Part shown: positions 25,205 through 33,207 of the stretch, one piece after another
Position numbering within the stretch: the first letter of the stretch is position 1
How the letters are laid out: every line of letters begins with the position of its first letter
NCBI GenBank assembly: GCA_017466125.1
Contig: JAFTUS010000085.1
Location: 1-49,091 of the forward strand
DNA length: 49,091 nucleotides
Source: Lentisphaeria bacterium
Lineage (GTDB): Bacteria; Verrucomicrobiota; Lentisphaeria; Victivallales; Victivallaceae
Direction of reading: 5' to 3'
Made by a program: the position numbers and the translations under genes
Notes under the pieces: model-generated
Database searches by the model: none
What the model was told of the DNA's origin: nothing
Seen by the model: the letters and a program-made list of their open reading frames with translations, nothing else

Positions 25205-27487
25205 TTACTTGTCGTTGTGGGCTTCACCGTCGATGATCTGACCGTTATCGAGCGGGTTGTCCACCCGTTTGGCAAGGTCGATGAAGAGTTGACGGATATC
25301 CAGCGTACCGCCGATCATGAACCAGAATGTGGAGATTATTCCGATGATACCCGGCACAACCAGAGTCGTGATGAAGAAGTAGTGACTCCACCAACTGGCG
25401 GGCCAGGGTTTGATGAGGTTCCAGATAACCACCGCAATGAAGATGATGACAAACTGATAAACCACGGAGTAGAAGAACAACGCCCAGGCAAAGCAGCGGT
25501 CGCCCCTGGTGTATTCGGGGGTGATGCCGATGAGTTTGCTCCAGAGAGTTTTGAGCGTCCAGGGTTCGGCGACCAGTGTTTCGCCGTCACTGTATTTGCC
25601 GCGATGCAGCAGTTTGTCCAGATCGTAGGGCTTGTAGGTGAGGTAAGAACCGAGGATGTAGGTCCCGACCGCAAGCACCATGGAGATAAAGAAGACTTCA
25701 TAGGAGTTGATCGGGAACTTCACGGAGTCCATCTTCCAGACGATCCACGGATTGAAGGGGTTGGAGACGGTCACGAGGAACTTATCCAACGGTTCGACCC
25801 AGTTCATCTGTTCCAGCCACGGGTAGATGGTTTTTGCCCAGTTACGCTGGAAAATCAAGCCGAGAAGCGAAGTTCCGGAACCGAAGATGATAGCGCACCA
25901 TGCACCGGTCAGATTGCCGAACCGGGTATACAGACCGCCAACCATGATCGGACCGGCACCGCCCAGCCACAAGGCGCACATGATGGTCGTGAACATGATG
26001 ATGTAGTCCATCTGCGAGAAGAATACCGCCACAATGAAGAAGAAAATACTGACCCCAAGCGAGGTAAGACGGAGAATAAGCAGGTGTTTTTGCGGTGAGA
26101 GGTGTCCCTTGTAGAAGGGCAGAATAACATCCTGCACCAGACAGCCCGCCGCGTTGAAAATGCGGGAGTCGTCGGTGGAAATAAGCAGCATGACCATCAG
26201 CAGACAGAAGAGTCCGAGCAGACCGACAGGCAGGATCCTGCCCATGGTAACGGGCATCATCATCTGATGATAAAGCGTACGGAACTGCTGGAACTCATGG
26301 CGTCCCTGCGGGGTATCGCCGAGTTCAGCGCGCACCAGTTCCAGATAGCGGTTTTCGAGGTTTTTCTGCTGTGAAAGCGGAGCATCCTTCCCGGGCGTGT
26401 AGACCACATCGGGCAGAGCTGCGATTTTCTCGCTGATCTCTTTGCTCTTGGGGGAGCCGTCCAGAACTTCATCCAGCACTTGAGCGGAGAGGTTGCGGCG
26501 GATCTCATTATTGGTGACTTTGAACGGATTTCTGCCGCCTATTTTGGCAAAGGTGCCGTTATTCATAAAGACAATAACGGTGATCGCAACCAATGTGATC
26601 ATAATGGTGGAGAAACCGGTTCGGAATGAGCCGAAAATACCTGCCATTTTCTGTTCATGCGGAGTACGGCCGGAGTTGGTGGTATCGTTGCCGATCCACG
26701 CTCCGCGGTTGAGAACGGCACTCAACAGCGTAACGATAATGGCAAACAAGTTGAAGTCCCGCAGCTGGGAAATATCATAAGGATTGAGGAAGCTCTGATT
26801 GGGAACGCGGCTTGCAAGGGTCGGAGCAATATCAGTTCCCCAGGAGAATTTCAGCAGAATAAATCCGACGATCAGCACGAAGATCGGATAACACATGATC
26901 GCCTGAAAACTGTCGGTAATCAAAAGAGAGATACGTCCGGCGGGCCAGATCAGGATCATCGCCAGTGTCAGACAGAGAGCCACGATGATGGCATAGCAGG
27001 GCAAATTAATTCCACAGATCATGATCCGGTGGGGAAGTCCGAGGTAGTAGATAAAGAAGTTTGTCGCAATAGCAGGGCCGATGGCGTTGGTGACCATTTC
27101 GGAAACGGTACTGACAATAGCAGTTACGATACGGAAACTTTTACTGCCGTAACGCATTTCAATAAACTGACCTTTGGAAAGACAGCGTGTTTCACGCCAG
27201 CGGTACGTCATCCAGCCCAACAGCGCGAGGATAACGCCGACCGGAGCAAGCACATGGTTCCAGAATGCCACTCCATAACCGGTCTGATAGTTCTGTTCTG
27301 CGCCTGCCACGAGCGTAATAACGGAAAGTCCGGCGGTCAGGTCACCCACAGAAATAACATAACGGCCTGCTACACGGCCTGCTGCCAGAAAGTCCACGAC
27401 GCCGCGGGCATACCTTTTGGCACGGACTGCGAACCAGATAATGATTGACAACGGGATCAGAACGATCAGCCAGTCGATGATACTCAT
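25205..27487 (-). CDS. Long sodium:solute symporter-family protein
   Basis: 760 residues, about 200 more than usual. The N-terminal core is SSS-like: FLAAGRVAGRYVISVGDLTAGLSVITLVAGAEQNYQTGYG near residues 33-72, and RCLSKGQFIEMRYGSKSFRIV. A soluble insert of about 115 residues (about 310-425, charged, helical) separates membrane segments, and a C-terminal extension adds several helices and a charged tail. ISTDDSRIFNAAGCLVQDVILPFY resembles the sodium-site helix. Such enlarged SSS relatives are common in Planctomycetes and Lentisphaerae; substrate unknown. AAGGAG precedes the ATG. It is a single-gene unit with its own promoter and terminator. Confidence 0.88.
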   Translation of the reverse strand: MSIIDWLIVLIPLSIIIWFAVRAKRYARGVVDFLAAGRVAGRYVISVGDLTAGLSVITLVAGAEQNYQTGYGVAFWNHVLAPVGVILALLGWMTYRWRETRCLSKGQFIEMRYGSKSFRIVTAIVSTVSEMVTNAIGPAIATNFFIYYLGLPHRIMICGINLPCYAIIVALCLTLAMILIWPAGRISLLITDSFQAIMCYPIFVLIVGFILLKFSWGTDIAPTLASRVPNQSFLNPYDISQLRDFNLFAIIVTLLSAVLNRGAWIGNDTTNSGRTPHEQKMAGIFGSFRTGFSTIMITLVAITVIVFMNNGTFAKIGGRNPFKVTNNEIRRNLSAQVLDEVLDGSPKSKEISEKIAALPDVVYTPGKDAPLSQQKNLENRYLELVRAELGDTPQGRHEFQQFRTLYHQMMMPVTMGRILPVGLLGLFCLLMVMLLISTDDSRIFNAAGCLVQDVILPFYKGHLSPQKHLLILRLTSLGVSIFFFIVAVFFSQMDYIIMFTTIMCALWLGGAGPIMVGGLYTRFGNLTGAWCAIIFGSGTSLLGLIFQRNWAKTIYPWLEQMNWVEPLDKFLVTVSNPFNPWIVWKMDSVKFPINSYEVFFISMVLAVGTYILGSYLTYKPYDLDKLLHRGKYSDGETLVAEPWTLKTLWSKLIGITPEYTRGDRCFAWALFFYSVVYQFVIIFIAVVIWNLIKPWPASWWSHYFFITTLVVPGIIGIISTFWFMIGGTLDIRQLFIDLAKRVDNPLDNGQIIDGEAHNDK

Positions 27488-27547
27488 TACTTTTTCTCCT
27501 TTTTGTTTTTTTGCTTTGTTACGATACTGTCTTGTGACATTTATGTT

Positions 27548-27575
27548 ATTATACCATAAAACAAAAAATTTTCAA
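27548..27575 (-). promoter_or_regulatory. Putative promoter of the long SSS symporter
   Basis: TTGAAA, 16 bases, then TATAAT (perfect -10) on the minus strand, 60 bases before the ATG. Confidence 0.6.
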
Positions 27576-27702
27576 ATTGAAATAAGGGAAAACGATGCAG
27601 ATATAACGATTTTTCCGGGAAACGATATTGGCGTTTTTTCACGGAACGGCCGCAAAAAATGTTTTTTTCTCCAATTTAAGCACTACTTTTTTCTCTCTCT
27701 TC

Positions 27703-27730
27703 TTGAAATTTTTCCGGATTGATGTATCTT
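27703..27730 (+). promoter_or_regulatory. Putative promoter of the BI-1 family gene
   Basis: TTGAAA, 16 bases, then TATCTT, 44 bases before the ATG. Confidence 0.45.
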
Positions 27731-27774
27731 TTATCTGTGAGCGTACAACTTTTTTCAGAAAGGAGAAAATAATT

Positions 27775-28506
27775 ATGGCAAGAGATCTTTACAATCGGGC
27801 TCCCGCCTCTATGGAGGAAGAGAATGAATTCAGGAGTTTTGCCGCAGTGCAGAACAGTTTTATCAACCGCGTATTCGGCTGGATGAGCGTCGGTCTCGCA
27901 GTTACGGGCGTGACCGCATGGTACGTTGCCAACCATTTCGCCCAGCAGATCGCAACGATGGGTGCGATGTGGATCGTGCTTCTGCTGTTGGAATTCGGTG
28001 TTGTCATCGCTCTGACGGCGGCGATCAACAAACTTTCTGCGGCACAGGCGACGGCGGGATTTCTCTTCTACTCGGTGTTGAACGGAATTACGCTTTCGAT
28101 CATCTTTCTGGCGTATACCCAAAGTACCATTTCGCTGGCGTTTTTCACGGCGTGCGGCACTTTTGCCGGAATGGGGATCTACGGTGTTACGACCAAGCGT
28201 GATCTGACCTCCATCGGCAGTTTTTGCGGAATGGCGTTGTGGGGGCTTATCATTGCTTCCCTGCTGAATATGTTTTTCCGCAGCGGCAGTTTTTCGCTGG
28301 TCATCAGTTATGTCGGCGTACTTGTTTTCGTCGGTCTGACCGCTTATGACACCCAGAAGATCAAACACCTTGCCACGGCTCATGCGGCAGGAATGATCGA
28401 AGAAGAAACTGCCAAAAAATACGCCATCCTCGGAGCGTTGGAACTCTATCTGGATTTCGTCAACCTCTTCTTGTATCTGCTGCGTATTTTCGGCAACAGA
28501 CGGTAA
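27775..28506 (+). CDS. Bax inhibitor-1 / YccA family membrane protein
   Basis: 243 residues with a polar N-terminus and seven predicted membrane helices. Family signs: FINRVFGWMSVGLAVTGVTAW (first helix), NGITLSIIFLAYT, TKRDLTSIGSFCGMALWG, and GLTAYDTQKIKH with the conserved Asp used in pH-dependent Ca2+ leak by relatives. GALELYLDFVNLFLYLLRIFG closes it. Bacterial members act in the inner membrane; some regulate FtsH. The ATG at 27775 has AGGAG before it; an in-frame start 49 codons upstream lies in A/T-rich non-coding sequence. A small anchored protein follows after 41 bases. Confidence 0.95.
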   Translation: MARDLYNRAPASMEEENEFRSFAAVQNSFINRVFGWMSVGLAVTGVTAWYVANHFAQQIATMGAMWIVLLLLEFGVVIALTAAINKLSAAQATAGFLFYSVLNGITLSIIFLAYTQSTISLAFFTACGTFAGMGIYGVTTKRDLTSIGSFCGMALWGLIIASLLNMFFRSGSFSLVISYVGVLVFVGLTAYDTQKIKHLATAHAAGMIEEETAKKYAILGALELYLDFVNLFLYLLRIFGNRR

Positions 28507-28547
28507 GTCTCATAACACTTACGGTCTCTTTTCCGGAGAAACAGTTC

Positions 28548-29054
28548 ATGGTAAAAAAAATTTTTCTGCTGCTTCTGGCGATCGGAGTGCTTGCAGGGGG
28601 CGTATACTGGTTCATTGAGAGCCGCAATGAAGAGGCTAAAATCCGCAGGACACTGAAAAACCTCTGCGAAACCGCCTCAAAGCCCATGGGGGAGAGTGCC
28701 GCCGCTGGGATGCTGAAGATCCAGCGGCTGGATAAGTTCGTTGCGCCGAAGTTCCGGCTCAATGTAAATCACGGGATGCTCGACGGAGAGATGACCCCGG
28801 CGGAACTTTCTGCCGATATCGCCCGTTACCGCCCCATGGTGCGGTGGCTGACGATCTCCATGCAGAACACCGAAATAACCGTTTCGGAAGACGGAAAAAC
28901 CGCCAATGTCTCCTTTACCGGAACTCTGCTTGCCGTCACCAAAAAGACCGGCAGCCGGGTCAATGAAGTGCGCGACCTCTGCGCCGTACTGCAAAAAACC
29001 GATTCCGGCTGGCTGGTGACGGAACTCGCCATCAACGACATTCTCGAAAAATAG
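28548..29054 (+). CDS. Membrane-anchored protein of unknown function
   Basis: 168 residues. One N-terminal helix (residues 4-23, KIFLLLLAIGVLAGGVYWFI) anchors a domain of about 145 residues. The domain has helices first (RTLKNLCETAS), then several strands ending in GWLVTELAINDILEK, a pattern like NTF2/SnoaL-type folds (inference only). GGAGA lies 7 bases before the ATG. It follows the BI-1 gene closely and may be co-transcribed. No enzymatic motif is seen. Confidence 0.72.
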   Translation: MVKKIFLLLLAIGVLAGGVYWFIESRNEEAKIRRTLKNLCETASKPMGESAAAGMLKIQRLDKFVAPKFRLNVNHGMLDGEMTPAELSADIARYRPMVRWLTISMQNTEITVSEDGKTANVSFTGTLLAVTKKTGSRVNEVRDLCAVLQKTDSGWLVTELAINDILEK

Positions 29055-29076
29055 CCGATAAATCTGCAAACCGCAC

Positions 29077-29105
29077 TTGCACAAAAGCAGAACAGGCTGT
29101 ATCTT
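29077..29105 (+). promoter_or_regulatory. Putative promoter of the nucleotide-sugar genes
   Basis: TTGCAC, 17 bases, then TATCTT, 37 bases before the epimerase start. Confidence 0.5.
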
Positions 29106-29142
29106 ATTGAAATACAGTTGATTTTGAAACAGAAAGTCTGAT

Positions 29143-30111
29143 ATGATGAAAAAATTTTTGATCACCGGCGGAGCCGGGTTTATCGGCAGTTACCTTACGG
29201 AAGCTCTGCTGAAACAGGGACATTCCATCGTTGTTGCCGACAACTTTTCCACCGGTTCACGGGAAAATCTTTCCGCCGTTGCCGGAAATCCCGCTCTGCA
29301 AATCGTTGAACTGGATATCACCCGCGACAGCGATATGCTTGAGACCCTCGTAAAAGAGTGCGATGTCCTCATCCACCTCGCCGCCGCCGTCGGCGTGGAA
29401 ATGGTGGTCAATGACCCCATCCATACCCTCTCCACCAACGTAAAAGGTACGGAAAACGTCCTCGGCCCTGCCGCCAGATACAAAAAACGTACCATTGTCG
29501 CCTCCACCAGCGAAGTCTACGGCAAATCCGATCACGATACCTTCACGGAAACCGATGATCTCCGTCTGGGGTCGCCCTACCGTTCCCGCTGGAGTTATGC
29601 GTGCAGCAAACTGCTGGATGAATTTTATGTGATGGCATACTGTCAGAATGAGGGTCTGCCCGGTACGATCGTCCGCTTTTTCAACACCGTCGGTCCCCGT
29701 CAGACGGGGCGTTACGGCATGGTCGTTCCCCGCTTCGCTCAGGCGGCAGTCAAAGGTGAACCCGTCAGGGTCTACGGAGACGGCGAACAGTCCCGCTGTT
29801 TCTGCCACGTCAAAGATGTGGTGCGGGCATTGCTTTTGCTGATAGAGAAAGAAGAGGCGATCGGCAATATCTACAACATCGGCAGTCAGGAACTCGTCAC
29901 CATAAGCGAACTGGCACAGCGGGTCATTGCCCGCAGCGGCAGTTCGTCAGAAATCGAATATATCCCCTACGAAAAAGCATACGCCAAGGGGTTTGAGGAT
30001 ATGCGCCGCCGCCGCCCGAACACCAATGCGCTCTATCAGTTGACCGGGTGGAAAGCGGAACATACGCTGAATGACATCCTTGACGACGTGCTGGCAAGTT
30101 TGAAAAAATAA
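29143..30111 (+). CDS. NAD-dependent epimerase/dehydratase (nucleotide-sugar SDR)
   Basis: 322 residues of the extended short-chain dehydrogenase family. The NAD motif GGAGFIG is at residues 9-15, the STSEVYG block at 121-127 and catalytic Tyr152/Lys156 ([10 protein letters not shown]). [15 protein letters not shown] and [18 protein letters not shown] fit UDP-glucose 4-epimerase or related enzymes. The substrate is not certain. The start is one of two tandem ATGs, 29143 or 29146, with only a weak ribosome-binding site. It is followed after 13 bases by UDP-glucuronate decarboxylase, so the pair may supply UDP-sugars for envelope polysaccharide. Confidence 0.9.
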   Translation: MMKKFLITGGAGFIGSYLTEALLKQGHSIVVADNFSTGSRENLSAVAGNPALQIVELDITRDSDMLETLVKECDVLIHLAAAVGVEMVVNDPIHTLSTNVKGTENVLGPAARYKKRTIVASTSEVYGKSDHDTFTETDDLRLGSPYRSRWSYACSKLLDEFYVMAYCQNEGLPGTIVRFFNTVGPRQTGRYGMVVPRFAQAAVKGEPVRVYGDGEQSRCFCHVKDVVRALLLLIEKEEAIGNIYNIGSQELVTISELAQRVIARSGSSSEIEYIPYEKAYAKGFEDMRRRRPNTNALYQLTGWKAEHTLNDILDDVLASLKK

Positions 30112-30124
30112 GGATTTTCGGCTT

Positions 30125-31087
30125 ATGAAACGGATTTTAGTTACCGGCGGCAGCGGATTTCTCGGCAGTTACCTCTGCGAAAAACTGCTGGAAAGCGGCA
30201 ATGAGGTCATCTGCGTTGACAACTTCTTTACCGGAGCAAAACGGAACATCTATCACCTGATGGATAACCCCCGTTTTGAAATGATCCGGCACGATGTTAC
30301 CGAACCGCTCAACGTGGAGTGTGATGAGATCTACAACCTTGCCTGTCCTGCCAGCCCCATCCACTATCAGCGTGACCCGGCACAGACGGTCAAAACCTGT
30401 GTTCACGGGGCGATCAATATGCTGGAACTCTCCCGCCGCCTGAAAGCGAAGATATTACAGGCATCCACCAGCGAAGTCTACGGCGACCCCGCCGTTCACC
30501 CGCAGGTGGAAAGTTACTGGGGCAATGTGAACCCCATCGGACTGCGTTCCTGTTACGATGAGGGGAAACGCTGTGCCGAAACTCTCTTTTTCTGCTATCA
30601 TTTGCAGTGCGCTCTCCCCATCAAGATCGTGCGTATTTTCAACACCTACGGCCCCCGGATGCACCCCAACGACGGGCGGGTGGTCAGCAACTTCATTTTA
30701 CAGGCGTTGAAAAATGAGGACATCACCATCTACGGTGACGGTCAGCAGACCCGCAGTTTCTGTTATCGTGACGACCTGATCGATGCGATGATCCGCATGA
30801 TGAATACTCCGGAAGATGTCACCGGGCCGGTCAACATCGGCAATCCCGGCGAATTTACCATTCTGGAACTGGCGGAAACCGTGATCGAACTGACCGACTC
30901 CAAGTCAAAAATCGTCCGTATGCCGCTGCCCGCAGACGATCCCCGTCAGCGCAAGCCGGACATCACCAAAGCAAGAGAGTTGCTCAAATGGCAGCCCTCC
31001 ACTGATTTGAAAACCGGTCTGATCAAAACGATCGCCTACTTTGACGACCTTTTGAAAACCGCACCCGAATTCTGCCGCGGCACATAA
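30125..31087 (+). CDS. UDP-glucuronate decarboxylase (UDP-xylose synthase)
   Basis: 320 residues. It converts UDP-glucuronate to UDP-xylose. Diagnostic features: NAD motif GGSGFLG (8-14), [13 protein letters not shown] (70-82), [15 protein letters not shown] (113-127), [19 protein letters not shown] with catalytic Tyr144 and Lys148, and [19 protein letters not shown]. These match the UXS subfamily closely, including the Arg that binds the substrate. AAGGA lies about 10 bases before the ATG. It forms a two-gene unit with the epimerase-like gene before it. UDP-xylose may be used for surface glycans. Confidence 0.95.
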   Translation: MKRILVTGGSGFLGSYLCEKLLESGNEVICVDNFFTGAKRNIYHLMDNPRFEMIRHDVTEPLNVECDEIYNLACPASPIHYQRDPAQTVKTCVHGAINMLELSRRLKAKILQASTSEVYGDPAVHPQVESYWGNVNPIGLRSCYDEGKRCAETLFFCYHLQCALPIKIVRIFNTYGPRMHPNDGRVVSNFILQALKNEDITIYGDGQQTRSFCYRDDLIDAMIRMMNTPEDVTGPVNIGNPGEFTILELAETVIELTDSKSKIVRMPLPADDPRQRKPDITKARELLKWQPSTDLKTGLIKTIAYFDDLLKTAPEFCRGT

Positions 31088-31136
31088 AGTTTCACCTGAC
31101 TCCCGGCGCAATTTTTTACTTGACTGGATACGGAAC

Positions 31137-31410
31137 ATTAACTGATTTTATTGGGGCTTCGGCGTGCGCCGTACGCTCAACGCCCCGATAAAATACGCTT
31201 TGCGCGGAATTTTGCTTATCCCCCCGGAGGCTCGAGAGCCCCGCACGGGGCGACAGCCGACCACTACCGAGGCCGACGTTCGGCCGCTTCGCTTGTACTT
31301 TCGCCGCCATTTTAAGGCGGCGACCAGCGTTCCGCCGCTGGACCACGTGCGGGTGTCAGCGAACCCGACGTTCGGGCCGCTGGCGAGTGCGCGCTTCGCG
31401 CGGAATTTTT
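31137..31410 (+). repeat. Mosaic structured repeat R, copy R6
   Basis: Leader ATTAACTGATTTTATTGGGGCTT, a shortened CCCCGATAAAA hairpin ending TTTGCGCGGAATTTT, a CTCGAG-type block (GGCTCGAGAGCCCCGCACGGGG), then CGCCGCC/GGCGGCG, CCAGCG/CGCTGG and the CCCGACGTTCGGG stem, ending in GCGCGCTTCGCGCGG plus T-run. The ATTGCC stem is missing. The T-run reaches the stop codon of the SNase-like gene at 31409; the element fills the convergent gap after the UDP-xylose synthase gene. Confidence 0.85.
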
Positions 31411-32086
31411 ATTTATTTTGTGTGCGGTAATCCCAGGGCGGCATGGGTGCGGCGGCCTTCCAGAGACCGATGCCGTCCTGACGGGCTTTGCGCTGTGCGG
31501 CGGCAAATTCATAGGCGTTGCGGGCATAGGCGTGATAGTGCCACGCGTTGCCCTCCTGAACCATCTCCAAATTGATATAACGGTTTTCACGGTAGACCTT
31601 GCCCACACAGCGGCCGTACTGATCGGTATTGACAACGACGATACGGACACTCTGCCCCAGAATTTTTTCCCGCAGGGCGTTGCGAGAAGCAATACCGTAC
31701 TCCTGTGAGGCTTCGGGCGCATCCATCCCGTAGAAACGGATCTTGTATTTTTTACCGCCGTTGTCATCCAGCAAAATAGCGGTGTCACCGTCATAGACTT
31801 CGATGATCCTGCCGTTCAATTCATCATTTTTGGCGGCTGAAACGAATTTTGCCAGTCCGCCGGGGAGAAAAATGTGGAGAACCGATGGGATGTACCGCTT
31901 GTACTGCAAAAGTTCCACGCCGCGGCTGTCCAGCCGGTCGATGTTGCCGACCAGAATACCGGCGATGAATGCCGCCAAAATCAGCAGCGTCCGTACGACG
32001 CGCTGTTTCAGCCGGGTGAACCATGAGACAACAGGCTCTCTGCCGCCTTTTTTCTCTTTTTCTTTGTCTTTCTCTTTCTTCGCCAT
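31409..32086 (-). CDS. Membrane-anchored thermonuclease (SNase)-like protein
   Basis: 225 residues. A lysine-rich cytoplasmic start is followed by one helix (about 32-48, TLLILAAFIAGILVG) and, from about residue 92, a staphylococcal-nuclease-like domain: IIEVYDGDTAILL, IRFYGMDAPEASQEYG with the catalytic-type Arg and Asp, DQYGRCVGKVY, and LEMVQEGNAWHYHAYA. The active-site Arg/Asp/Glu pattern looks intact by eye. It probably cleaves nucleic acid outside the inner membrane. AAAGGGG precedes the ATG. It is last in a run of minus-strand genes, 9 bases after exbD, and its stop codon touches R6. Confidence 0.88.
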   Translation of the reverse strand: MAKKEKDKEKEKKGGREPVVSWFTRLKQRVVRTLLILAAFIAGILVGNIDRLDSRGVELLQYKRYIPSVLHIFLPGGLAKFVSAAKNDELNGRIIEVYDGDTAILLDDNGGKKYKIRFYGMDAPEASQEYGIASRNALREKILGQSVRIVVVNTDQYGRCVGKVYRENRYINLEMVQEGNAWHYHAYARNAYEFAAAQRKARQDGIGLWKAAAPMPPWDYRTQNK

Positions 32087-32095
32087 ACGACCCCT

Positions 32096-32575
32096 TTACT
32101 GGAGAAATACGCTGGTATTTTTTTCTTCCGGAGCCGCCATGGGGAGAAATACGGAAAGTTGAGCATTTTCTGCGATACCCATGATCTCGGCAAAAACACC
32201 CTGCGGAACATCTTTATCCGCCATGATGATAACCGAGGCGGAACGGGAGTGGTTACGCACGGTATTCAACTCCTGTTTCAACCGTTCCGGAGTAACCTGT
32301 CTGTCATTGAAATAGATGAGTGCCGGTTTGCTGAGATTTTTTCTGTCGGACGGAACGACCGTTACGATGTAGCGTTCCATATCGACCACGTTCCCGCCCC
32401 TGACCTGCGGCAGATTGACCGGAATACCGGAAACGCTCACAAACGATGTCGCCAGTACGAAAAACAGCAGCAGCAGAAACATCAGGTCGATAAGAGCCAC
32501 CAGCGGCGGCCACCCCGATACCGGTTTCAGCCGCGTCTGAAAGCGGCGGGAACCCAGTGATGTCTGAACGATCAT
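32096..32575 (-). CDS. exbD: ExbD/TolR-family proton-channel protein
   Basis: 159 residues. One N-terminal membrane helix (about 24-45, PLVALIDLMFLLLLFFVLATS) contains Asp30, the conserved proton-carrying residue of ExbD/TolR/MotB. A periplasmic alpha/beta domain follows. With ExbB it turns the proton gradient into work on TonB- or Tol-like partners. The start overlaps the exbB stop in ATGA. No tonB gene is seen nearby; a TPR protein precedes exbB instead. Confidence 0.93.
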   Translation of the reverse strand: MIVQTSLGSRRFQTRLKPVSGWPPLVALIDLMFLLLLFFVLATSFVSVSGIPVNLPQVRGGNVVDMERYIVTVVPSDRKNLSKPALIYFNDRQVTPERLKQELNTVRNHSRSASVIIMADKDVPQGVFAEIMGIAENAQLSVFLPMAAPEEKNTSVFLQ

Positions 32576-33204
32576 TTCTGTTCCTCCGCACGGTGACGTT
32601 CAAAAAATCCGGTGATTTCCAACGCCGCTTTCTCCATATCCAGCGTCATGGACTGGATGCGGTTCACCAGATAGTTGTAGGCGATATATGCGGGAACAGC
32701 CACGACCAGTGCGGCGGCGGTGGTGATCAGTGCCGAGTTGACGGCACCGGCGATACTCGATGCCGAGAGAAATTCACCTGCGGAACGTGCCGCCTGAAAC
32801 GCTTTCATCATGCCGAGAACCGTTCCGACAAAACCAAGAAGCGGCATGACAAAGGCGATCGTTGAAAGGACGGCAACATGGCGTTCCAGTTTCGGGAGTT
32901 CCTCCAGTGCGGCCTCATCAATGGCGTTCCGGATATCTTCATCGCCTCTTTCGTACGCCAGAATTGCCGCACCGAGGATGCGGGCGACCGGCCCGGGCGT
33001 ATTGTCGCACAGCGTGATGGCTTCGACATAACCGTTGCGTTTCAGCGCATTGAAAAGACCGCGCAGAAACTCCCGCACATTGATCTCTTCACGGTGAAAC
33101 TGAAAAACCTTCTTCAAAAAAATGAACAGCATCAGCACTGCTCCGATGGCAATGATCCACATTACCGGGCCGCCGTCTCTGATAAGTTTGAAATAGAGTG
33201 TCAT
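32572..33204 (-). CDS. exbB: ExbB/TolQ/MotA-family proton-channel protein
   Basis: 210 residues. Three helices: MWIIAIGAVLMLFIFLKKVF near residue 15, ERHVAVLSTIAFVMPLLGFVGTVLGMMKAF (about 108-137) and SIAGAVNSALITTAAALVVAVPAYIAYNYL (about 149-178), with the MotA/TolQ/ExbB signature GxxGTVxGM and ALxTTAxGLxVAIP-like run. It forms the inner-membrane channel with ExbD. AGGAG lies inside the end of the TPR gene, and the two genes are separated by only 3 bases. Confidence 0.95.
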   Translation of the reverse strand: MTLYFKLIRDGGPVMWIIAIGAVLMLFIFLKKVFQFHREEINVREFLRGLFNALKRNGYVEAITLCDNTPGPVARILGAAILAYERGDEDIRNAIDEAALEELPKLERHVAVLSTIAFVMPLLGFVGTVLGMMKAFQAARSAGEFLSASSIAGAVNSALITTAAALVVAVPAYIAYNYLVNRIQSMTLDMEKAALEITGFFERHRAEEQK

Positions 33205-33207
33205 AGG

